From the NCBI GenBank assembly GCA_910577765.1, contig CAJTOV010000099.1, positions 1-13,574 on the forward strand: a stretch of 13,574 nucleotides of DNA, read 5' to 3'. Position 1 is the first letter of the stretch; every line of letters begins with the position of its first letter. Positions 7,067 to 13,515 of the stretch are shown here, in pieces. Source of the stretch: an uncultured Lachnospiraceae bacterium. Lineage in GTDB: Bacteria > Bacillota > Clostridia > Lachnospirales > Lachnospiraceae. The notes under the pieces are model-generated. The model ran no database searches, was not told the origin of the DNA, and saw only the letters and a list, made by a program, of their open reading frames with translations. The position numbers were made by a program, and so were the translations under genes.

Positions 7067-7660
7067 GCCCCTGGATTCTGTTATTAATTAAACAATCTTT
7101 TACTATGTCTACATCGACATGTTTTTGATAAAAAACAATCTCCCCGTACTTCCAAAAATATCTGGCGGTTTCCCGGTTTTTCACATAAAAAACGCTTATG
7201 GTTCCCTGTTTTTTCTTCCAGTCTGCTTGTGAAATATTTGTTGATATTGGGCTTTAAAAATACTGTATATTGTATTTTTGACGGTTCATTGTTTTTACTT
7301 ATATTTTTTTATTAGCAAATCAAATAAATAATCCCCGAAAGGCATTCAGACACCGGCCGGAAATTCCATACCAGTCCCCCGGATTCCAGGCCGCAAATCC
7401 CATATTCCAGGCCCATACCTTACATAAATCGTCAATTTCAAAAAATTTTTTGATTTTTTTGCAATAAAACAGCATCCAGGTGCATTAACCTATTGAACGG
7501 ATGAAAAGAGCCGTGCCGCATTTCGGATGAAGGGCAAAAAAATAAAAACAAATCAAGTAAAACGAATTTCCTTGATGCATTACATCCTATCACACCCGCC
7601 TGGATTTCAGAACAAAGCAGGGCCATTTTCAAAAAACCTTAAAAAATTAGGGTTGCAACC

Positions 7661-7699
7661 AAAAGCCGCCACGTGAATGCAAGCACGTGGCGGCTTTTT
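7661..7699 (-). terminator. Strong Rho-independent terminator of the reductase gene
   Basis: AAAAGCCGCCACGTG (7661-7675) pairs perfectly with CACGTGGCGGCTTTT (7684-7698) around the 8-base loop AATGCAAG. A and T runs lie on both sides, so it can work on either strand. It lies 47 bases past the reductase stop and should end that transcript before rnfC. Confidence 0.9.
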
Positions 7700-7746
7700 A
7701 TCAGGCGGCAGTTCCGGTATTCCCGGATCTGCCGCCTTCTATAATC

Positions 7747-9957
7747 TTACTTCTGAATCCCGGACTCACTCCTGGCTGCACTGGCTCCGGCGATGCGTCC
7801 GAATACCACCGTATCGGTCAAAGCATTGCCTCCCAGACGGTTGGTGCCGTGGATGCCTCCGGTAACCTCCCCTGCCGCAAACAGGTTGGGGATCGCGTTG
7901 CCGTCCTTGCCGATTACCTGGGTCTCGGCGTTGATCTTCACACCGCCCATGGTGTGGTGAACCGTAGGAACCCGCTCTGCCGCATAGTAGGGAGCGTCGT
8001 TGATGCCGTCATTCTCCTGGCCGCTGTCGGTAAACAGGGTGCGGCCAAAGGCGTCCTCCTGGCCTTCCAGGTCTCCGCCCAGACAGTGGCGGTTGTACTC
8101 TTCCACACTGGCTACCAGATTCTCGGCAGGCACGCCGATCTGCTCTGCCAGCTCCTCCAGGGTATCTGCCTTGTAGGCACGTCCATCGGCCACCAGGCTG
8201 TTGATGGTCTCGCCGAAGTTGTTCAGCTCCTCACCGGTGGGATATCCGTCGCTGTCCATGATGATGAACATGGTGGTCTCCGGCTGGGCAAACAGTCCCA
8301 GGGTCATCTCGTCCCGGCGTCCGCCTTCATTGACAAACCGGTCACCGTTTAAGTTGACGAAAATTCTGGACTCTACCGCATGCTCAATATTGCCGCTTAA
8401 GGACCCGGTCTTGGGGTCTCCCAGAGGAAGCATCTGGATATTGCCCATCTGAACCAGTTCCGCCCCTGCTTCCTCTGCCATGGCAATGCCGTCGCCGGTA
8501 ATGGCTGAGGTGTTGGTGGACGGAATGGACTCGTCCAGGGTTGGCCACAGCTTCGTCTCCTCGTTGGCAGCCATACGCATCTCCACATTCTGCCCGAAGC
8601 CGCCGGTCGCCAGCACCACGCCGTTCCTGGCTTTGATGGTGATCTGGTTGCCGGTCTCGCCGGTACACTGGACGCCTGTTACCACGCCGTCCTCCACCAC
8701 CAGGTGCTCTGCCCTGGTGTTGTACAGCATGGTGATGCCTTCCTGGCTGTCCATATAGGCCTGGTAGGTCTTGAAGAAGCCGATGCCCTCCGGCTCCACC
8801 GGCTTGTGGGCTCTCTGCCACATACCGCCGGTTACGGTAAATGTCCCTGGCTGGAATTCCATGCCAAGACTCTTAAGCCACTCTACGCCGTCCCAGGCAT
8901 TCTCCACCAGAATCCGCACCAGCTCCGGGTCACCCTGCTCGTCGCCGCCTTTGAAGGTCTGCTCATAGTGGAAGTCCACACTGTCGTTGTTGGCCAGGGC
9001 GGTCTCGCTGCCGTCATCCACGGCATTAAGCGCACCGCCTGCCATGATGGTATTGCCGCCCATCTGGCTCGTCTTCTCCACCACGATTACCTGTCTGCCT
9101 TCCTGGCTGGCAGTTACGGCTGCGGCCATACCAGCTCCGCCTGCTCCGATGACCAGCACATCCGTCTCCAGCTCCTGGTCCTCTTCCTTCTCCTTTTCCG
9201 CCGGTTTTATGGCCAGAAGGGCATCCACGTCACCGCCTGCCTGGCGGACACACTCGGACACGCCTTCGATCATGGCATTGCTGGTCAGGGTGGCGCCGGA
9301 TACTGCGTCCAGACCCAGACCCTGGATGGCCAGAATCTGTTCCCGCATGGAATCCACCACCGGCGCTCCGATGCCCTCGGTCTCCTCATGGTCTACCTGG
9401 ATATCGGTAATGCTCTCCGCATCAAAGGTGGTGGTGATCTTCATGGCCTTCATCCCCCGGACCTCTGCGGTATAGCTGCCCGGTGCATAGGTGCCTTCGG
9501 TTACCACTGCTGCCGGAGCCGTCTCAGCCTCTGTATCCGCTTCCACGCTTTCTCCCCGGGCCAGGGCCAGGGAATTGGCCACAGCCGTCTTCACTGCCTC
9601 GCTGGTGATGGTGGCGCCGGACACGGAATCCACCTCCGTGGTCTGGTTCTTCAATATCTCTGTCTTCAGTGCGGACAGTGCCCTGCCGCCGATCTCCGGG
9701 GTCTCTCCCTCTCCGGTCAGCACAAGGTCCGTGATATTCTTGTCATCCACAGTGACCGACGCTTTCACGGCTCCGCCGAAGCCCTGCTCTTCCCACTCAT
9801 ATGTACCCGGGGTATAGATGCTCTCGGTCCCCTGGACTCTTCCGATTTTGCTGAGGGTGTCGTATGCCGGCTGTGAGATGCCGATCACCGCCGCAGAGGC
9901 CAGAACCATAACGCCCAGCCCCACATAGAACTTTGTCTGATGATTGCTACTGCTCAC
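7747..9957 (-). CDS. Membrane-anchored fumarate-reductase-type flavoprotein with two covalent-FMN domains
   Basis: A 736-residue protein. One N-terminal hydrophobic segment (about residues 10-28) anchors or exports it. Two FMN_bind domains follow, each with a flavinylation motif: DSVSGATITS (Thr116) and DAVSGATLTS (Thr223). A charged linker leads to a FAD_binding_2 / flavocytochrome c reductase domain from about 265. It has the FAD motif GAGGAG (271-276), NEGGRRDE near 543-550, HHTMGGV (667-673) and HGTNRLGGNA with Arg707. The family reduces C=C bonds of fumarate, urocanate, cinnamates or similar acids outside the membrane, with electrons entering through FMN. The HPT of fumarate reductases appears to read MLP (509-511), so the substrate is probably not fumarate. 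GTG start, with GGAGGAG six bases upstream. Confidence 0.9.
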   Translation of the reverse strand: MSSSNHQTKFYVGLGVMVLASAAVIGISQPAYDTLSKIGRVQGTESIYTPGTYEWEEQGFGGAVKASVTVDDKNITDLVLTGEGETPEIGGRALSALKTEILKNQTTEVDSVSGATITSEAVKTAVANSLALARGESVEADTEAETAPAAVVTEGTYAPGSYTAEVRGMKAMKITTTFDAESITDIQVDHEETEGIGAPVVDSMREQILAIQGLGLDAVSGATLTSNAMIEGVSECVRQAGGDVDALLAIKPAEKEKEEDQELETDVLVIGAGGAGMAAAVTASQEGRQVIVVEKTSQMGGNTIMAGGALNAVDDGSETALANNDSVDFHYEQTFKGGDEQGDPELVRILVENAWDGVEWLKSLGMEFQPGTFTVTGGMWQRAHKPVEPEGIGFFKTYQAYMDSQEGITMLYNTRAEHLVVEDGVVTGVQCTGETGNQITIKARNGVVLATGGFGQNVEMRMAANEETKLWPTLDESIPSTNTSAITGDGIAMAEEAGAELVQMGNIQMLPLGDPKTGSLSGNIEHAVESRIFVNLNGDRFVNEGGRRDEMTLGLFAQPETTMFIIMDSDGYPTGEELNNFGETINSLVADGRAYKADTLEELAEQIGVPAENLVASVEEYNRHCLGGDLEGQEDAFGRTLFTDSGQENDGINDAPYYAAERVPTVHHTMGGVKINAETQVIGKDGNAIPNLFAAGEVTGGIHGTNRLGGNALTDTVVFGRIAGASAARSESGIQK

Positions 9958-9998
9958 TTTTTTCTCCTCCTGGCTGCTTACTTTCTTTTACATAATTT

Positions 9999-10027
9999 AT
10001 TATAGGCTGGTAAATTTCTTTTGTCAA
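9999..10027 (-). promoter_or_regulatory. Perfect consensus sigma-A promoter of the reductase gene
   Basis: On the minus strand TTGACA (10022-10027), 17 bases, TATAAT (9999-10004): both hexamers match consensus exactly at the optimal spacing. The transcription start should be near 9992, about 35 bases before the GTG. This is the strongest promoter in the window. Confidence 0.88.
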
Positions 10028-10059
10028 TTCCTATATAATTATGGCAATGTCTGTCCTTA

Positions 10060-10080
10060 TTTTGTCACTTGTGGTCAAAA
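10060..10080. promoter_or_regulatory. Imperfect dyad upstream of the reductase promoter, possible LysR-type operator
   Basis: TTTTGTCACTTGTGGTCAAAA is an imperfect inverted repeat (TTTTG-C-AC against GTG-CAAAA) centred near 10070, about 78 bases upstream of the predicted start. LysR-type regulators often bind a dyad in this zone, and a lysR-type gene lies 1.8 kb away. The link is inference. Confidence 0.35.
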
Positions 10081-10123
10081 CCCGATGTACATCCCGTTAA
10101 AAAAGTGTTATGATAATTTCCGG

Positions 10124-10272
10124 GTTACAGTTCACGGGGCGGGTAAAACCGGACGAAAACAGACGTCAAGCTGGCTTGTAAGACTGTTTTTGTCCGGTTT
10201 TCCACATCAGGCGGACGCCCGATGCTTCTTTTCCGGCATAGCCGGACAAGAAGATGCCCCATGAATAGTAAC
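10124..10272 (+). repeat. Structured palindromic repeat, copy 2 (complete, 149 bp)
   Basis: The terminal inverted repeats are GTTACAGTTCACGGGGC (10124-10140) and, reversed, GTTACTATTCATGGGGC (10256-10272), 14 of 17 bases alike. Inside are three hairpins. An 18-base arm at 10145-10162 pairs with 10184-10201 with one wobble. A GGCGGACGCC-type hairpin lies near 10209-10220. CTTCTTTTCCGGC (10225-10237) pairs with GCCGGACAAGAAG (10241-10253) with one mismatch. It lies between the TctC-like gene stop and the reductase promoter region. No target duplication is obvious. It carries no transposase, so any movement would need an enzyme supplied elsewhere. It may also end transcription of the TctC-like gene. 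Confidence 0.9.
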
Positions 10273-10297
10273 GTATTTACAAGGTCCACAGGAAAGT

Positions 10298-11386
10298 TTA
10301 CTGTGCACTGAGGAAATCATCCTTGTAGGGAGCCAGTCCGTTCTCGTACATTTCATTGGCAAACTTCTGTGCTTCCTCCCCTGCCATGAACCGGACCGTC
10401 AGAAAATAGCTGTCCATCTTTGCCACGAATTCCGGGTCCTCACAGACCTTGCCGATGCAGTCTGCCAGTGCTTCCACGATCTGGTCAGGAGTCTCAGGAC
10501 TGGTACCCACCCAGAAGAATTTGCTGAAATCCACATCCGCCAGGCCCATCTCCGAAGCCAGGGGAACCTCTGCCAGCAGCTCATTTTTCTCAGATCCCAG
10601 CAGACATACGGGGATGAATTCTCCGGTAGTAAAGTAATCTGCAGCCAGGGCATAGGAAATATTGATGACATCGGTCTGCTCCCCCAGAAGGGCTGTCATT
10701 TTGGCTGCATTGTTGCCTACATCCACGAATTTCAGACCTGCGTCCCACTCCTTGTTCATGGCAATGCCGCAGATCTGGTTGGAAGCCCCGATCTTTCCCC
10801 CATACTCAATGGTGTTGGGTGCTGCCTTGGAAGCAGCCAGCAGATCCTCCAGGGTAGCCCAGCCGGAATTCTTGTTGACCGCCAGCACCGTGGTATTGTC
10901 GATCAGCGGAATGGCTACGGTCTTAAAGCTGTCGATATTGATCTGGGAGCTGCCCTGCATATAAGGAACGAACAGGTCGGTTCCGTTGACAACCAGCGTG
11001 GTTCCGTCCGGCTTGGCATCCAGGCATTCCTGCATGCCCATAACCGTGGCGCCACCGTCCACATTCTTGACGATTACATTTACTCCAAGGTACTTCTGCA
11101 TATATTCTGCCAGCACCCGTGTGTTCCGGTCCGTATCGCCGCCTGCCTTCACCGGGCAGATCAGGGTGATGGTGTCGGTGAACTGGTATCCCTCTTCACT
11201 GGCTTCTGTTTCCCCGGCCTGCTCCCCGCCGGACCCGGCACCGCCTGCTGCCTCTGTTCCGCCTGCCGCCTGGGCTGTTGTGGCCGGTTCCGCCACGGAC
11301 TCCGTCTTCCCGGAACCCCCGCACCCACCCAGCAGTACCGCCACAGCCATAGTTCCCAAAATCAGACCTGACAATCTCTTTTTCAT
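10298..11386 (-). CDS. TctC-type tripartite tricarboxylate transporter solute-binding lipoprotein
   Basis: A 362-residue exported lipoprotein with a signal peptide ending in lipobox LLGGC (Cys22), a Gly/Ala/Glu-rich linker (23-66) and a TctC/Bug-family binding domain to the end. Family marks include the opening strand TLICPVKAGGDTDRNTR (residues 73-89), the NVDGGATVMG loop, the DGTTLVV segment and the C-terminal region starting WVGTSPETPDQIVEAL. Such proteins bind carboxylates outside the membrane for a TctAB permease; neither tctA nor tctB is present here. It may serve a distant permease or act as a sensor. AGGAGG eight bases upstream supports the ATG. Inverted repeat copies flank the gene on both sides. 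No confident promoter was seen in front of it. Confidence 0.88.
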   Translation of the reverse strand: MKKRLSGLILGTMAVAVLLGGCGGSGKTESVAEPATTAQAAGGTEAAGGAGSGGEQAGETEASEEGYQFTDTITLICPVKAGGDTDRNTRVLAEYMQKYLGVNVIVKNVDGGATVMGMQECLDAKPDGTTLVVNGTDLFVPYMQGSSQINIDSFKTVAIPLIDNTTVLAVNKNSGWATLEDLLAASKAAPNTIEYGGKIGASNQICGIAMNKEWDAGLKFVDVGNNAAKMTALLGEQTDVINISYALAADYFTTGEFIPVCLLGSEKNELLAEVPLASEMGLADVDFSKFFWVGTSPETPDQIVEALADCIGKVCEDPEFVAKMDSYFLTVRFMAGEEAQKFANEMYENGLAPYKDDFLSAQ

Positions 11387-11488
11387 ACTAACTTCCTCCT
11401 TGCTTTTTCATTCTGTTTCATTTTACCGAATAACCTTCCCTTTTCCCGGACCAGTATGATATAATGTCCGTAAAAGCTGAAGCAGTGC

Positions 11489-11575
11489 GGAAAAAGACGG
11501 ATAAACATCTGTGTTGTGCTTGCACATAAGCAGATGTTTGTCTGGCTTTTTCCATAGGGCCGCAGGCCCGCGGGC
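11489..11575. other. Long imperfect hairpin plus GC-rich palindromes
   Basis: GGAAAAAG (11489-11496) pairs with CTTTTTCC (11546-11553). Further in, AAACATCTG (11503-11511) pairs with CAGATGTTT (11531-11539), and a small GTGC/GCAC stem sits at the tip, giving a hairpin of about 65 bases. GGGCC-GCA-GGCCC (11557-11569) and the palindrome GCCCGCGGGC (11566-11575) follow directly. GAAAAAG/CTTTTTCC motifs recur at about 11588-11620. It may be a second type of palindromic repeat or a structured RNA. The gap 11387-11899 holds this, repeat copy 3 and no gene that I can see. Confidence 0.6.
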
Positions 11576-11701
11576 GAGATGCAGCCCTGAAAAAGCCATT
11601 ATATTTTGTGCACTTTTTCCAATAATATACTAGCAAAACCTGCTGTTTTAGGCAAATAGATAGAATTCATCGGATTTATCGATTTTTTTCATAGTAATTT
11701 T

Positions 11702-11852
11702 GTTACTATTCACGGGGGGCATCTTCTTGTCCGGCTATGCCGGACAAGAAGCATCGGGCGTCCGCCCGATGTGGAAAACCGGACAAAAACAGTCTTACAA
11801 GCCAGCTTGACGTCTGTTTTCGTCCAGTTTTCCCCGCCCCGTGAACTGTAAC
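11702..11852 (-). repeat. Structured palindromic repeat, copy 3 (complete, 151 bp, inverted)
   Basis: The same element as 10124-10272, in the opposite orientation and nearly identical. Small differences (GGGGAAAACTGG instead of GGGTAAAACCGG, CTTCTTGTCCGG instead of CTTCTTTTCCGG) are shared with copy 4 and copy 1 respectively where those overlap. Both hairpin arms here pair perfectly at the CTTCTTGTCCGGC stem. It ends 47 bases before the LysR start codon, so it lies where the regulator's promoter would be expected, and I find no convincing promoter between it and the gene. Confidence 0.9.
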
Positions 11853-11899
11853 GTAATTGTACGAAATGCAGACACACAGACAAAACTCAGGAGAATTGT

Positions 11900-12814
11900 A
11901 TGGATGTGAAATTTCTGACTTATTTTTTGACCCTTGCGGCAGAAAAGAATATGACAAAAGCCTCAGAAAAACTGTTTGTCTCCCAGTCCTCCTTAAGCCA
12001 TTTTCTTTCCAGGCTGGAGTCTGAGGTGGGTACGCCCCTTTTTCTTCGGGGCAGAAATGAGCTGGTCCTTACCCCTGCGGGGCGGCTCTATGAGGAGACT
12101 GCCCGGGAGGTAATCCATCTCCGGGACAGACTGTACAAAAATATCGCCAGCCTGGAAAACCGGGGCCACATTCGTCTGGCCACATCCTCCCAGTGGGGCA
12201 TGAAGCTGATTTCCGATGCAGTCCTCTGGTTCAAGGATGCATTTCCCCAGGTGACCTTTGAATTCCGGCATCTGGATCTTGACCAGCTTTACGAGATGCT
12301 GTCCAGGAACCGGCTGGATTTTGCCCTGGCTGCCATCCCTACTGTAGAATCTGCCTCCGGCACTACCCGGATTCTGCGGAAGGAGGAGCTGTTCTTTGCT
12401 GTCCCCTCTGCCCATCCCTACTGCAGGGAGAATCCGGGAGTTACCATCACCCGCCAGGAACTGACAGACCGCTTTTGCCAGGCTACCCTTCTGCTTTCCC
12501 GCAAGCCCACGGCCAACCGGATTCTGGCAGATGCGCTTTTTGCGGAATACAGGCAGGTTCCCACAGCGGTCAACGATGTAAACGGCATTCCGGTAACCAA
12601 AAGCATGATTTCCAGAGGGATCGGCTGTTCCTTCATTCCCCTTTCCTGCAAGGACGACGACAAAACCATCCATTACTACTCCATCGATCCCCCGCTGTAC
12701 CGCTACAACGCCCTGATGCAGCGGGAGGATCTGGTCTTAAATGAGCCGGAACGGTTCTTCTGTTCCTATGTGACCAATTATTTCCGGGAGCCGGAGGAGA
12801 CGGATGGAAGGTAA
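11900..12814 (+). CDS. LysR-type transcriptional regulator
   Basis: A 304-residue regulator. Residues 1-60 form the winged helix-turn-helix, with the typical run KASEKLFVSQSSLSHFLSRL, then GTPLFLR and LTPAG, followed by the linker helix. From about 90 to 295 lies a periplasmic-binding-like effector domain (IRLATSSQWG, RLDFALAAIP, FFAVPSAHP). Members bind promoter DNA as tetramers and respond to a small molecule, often an organic acid. AGGAGA lies seven bases before the ATG. It is transcribed away from the TctC-like and reductase genes, the usual arrangement for a regulator of its neighbours, but repeat copy 3 sits between them. The effector is unknown. Confidence 0.93.
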   Translation: MDVKFLTYFLTLAAEKNMTKASEKLFVSQSSLSHFLSRLESEVGTPLFLRGRNELVLTPAGRLYEETAREVIHLRDRLYKNIASLENRGHIRLATSSQWGMKLISDAVLWFKDAFPQVTFEFRHLDLDQLYEMLSRNRLDFALAAIPTVESASGTTRILRKEELFFAVPSAHPYCRENPGVTITRQELTDRFCQATLLLSRKPTANRILADALFAEYRQVPTAVNDVNGIPVTKSMISRGIGCSFIPLSCKDDDKTIHYYSIDPPLYRYNALMQREDLVLNEPERFFCSYVTNYFREPEETDGR

Positions 12815-12819
12815 CCCCT

Positions 12820-13515
12820 TCAGATACCTCCCTGGTCATGCCGCTGTACAGCGCGTGCAAATTCCAGCCGAATTTCTTCGTTTGGAATGCATACGGTCTT
12901 ACAGTCTGCATTGTATGCCAGATAACCCAGATGAACCAGAAGCGTCAGTACGTCATCTCTGCTCCGGATACTGGTCATATCATTCTGGAAAGTACTTGTG
13001 TCAATGGGACAGTTAGCACCACCAAGCATCTGGATGATTGCCTCCTTTAGCCCGTCCTGGTCCATATCAATATAGAGTTTTAGAGATTCATAAGTTTCTG
13101 TCTGGGTCCAGTAGCTTCCCAGACGACTGCGCCGGATGGACTCAACCACAGACCTTGGACTATACAAATGAACACCGTCCCCCAGTACATATCCGTCATA
13201 CCATCTCTGGATCTCTGAAAAATCCAGCCGGGACCCGGCACACAGTGTCCGTACTTCCTCTTCCGTAAAGCCGGTATACCGTTCCAGAGGCTCCGGCTGC
13301 AACATGGTATATTCATGAAAATCCGTAAGTGCGGACTGGATGCCGTATTTTTTAATTGGGAGAATCCCTGTCATGTAAGCGCCTTCAATCATGGTATCCG
13401 TAAGACTGCTTTTAAAAAGTCCCCGCAGAAGCCGGATATACTCCTTCTGGAGTTCCAGATTGCCAGGTGCTTCCCGGAACAAAGCATCCCATTCATCAAT
13501 GATAACAATAAATTT
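12820..13515 (-). pseudogene. Remnant of an AAA-ATPase-like / PD-(D/E)XK nuclease family gene, interrupted by a repeat
   Basis: The reading frame begins, in family terms, in the middle of the protein. Its first residues NKFIVIIDEWDALF are the Walker B region, so the P-loop part that should precede it is missing. Immediately upstream is the end of repeat copy 4, where the frame meets an in-frame TGA after about 15 codons. A GTG at 13527 inside the repeat could start a 235-residue product, but without Walker A. The 3' end is also short: after IPNEEIRLEFARAVQ the frame stops within a few codons, whereas relatives continue into a nuclease-like domain. The stop lies five bases from the convergent LysR stop. 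Relatives are common, often repeated genes in gut anaerobes. The family call is fairly sure; its role is unclear. Confidence 0.75.

Larger units (their letters stand above)
6884..7746. other. AT-rich spacer between rnfC and the reductase gene
   Basis: I see no convincing gene in these 863 bases. The spacer is much richer in A and T than its neighbours. From left to right it holds the rnfC leader and promoter, operator-like dyads, a small terminator-like hairpin, an inverted repeat AAAAATAC/GTATTTTT (7256-7263 with 7272-7279), spaced ATTCCA-type repeats (7344-7409), a perfect 16-base palindrome TCAAAAAATTTTTTGA (7438-7453), the palindrome GGTTGCAACC (7651-7660) and the reductase terminator. 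Short open frames here lack ribosome binding sites. Confidence 0.6.

Noticed and set aside
6954..7184. A 76-codon minus-strand frame upstream of rnfC
   Set aside because: It overlaps the candidate rnfC promoter and terminator-like hairpin, lacks a Shine-Dalgarno sequence and shows no family features.
7438..7632. A 64-codon minus-strand frame in the AT-rich spacer
   Set aside because: There is no ribosome binding site and no recognisable domain, and it ends in a palindromic A/T run.
8704..9876. A 390-codon open frame on the plus strand opposite the reductase
   Set aside because: It lies entirely antisense to a gene with clear domains and motifs, has a composition (many His, Leu, Gly) typical of a shadow frame in GC-rich DNA, and lacks a ribosome binding site.
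9944..10264. Open frame running through repeat copy 2, with a similar peptide read through copy 3 (11706-11957)
   Set aside because: The shared peptide reflects the repeat sequence itself. The starts lie in different non-repeat DNA, there is no ribosome binding site, and the hairpin structure better explains the conservation.
12811..12815. GTAAC at the LysR stop as a trace of another repeat end
   Set aside because: Five bases match by chance easily, and the adjoining sequence does not continue as the repeat terminus.
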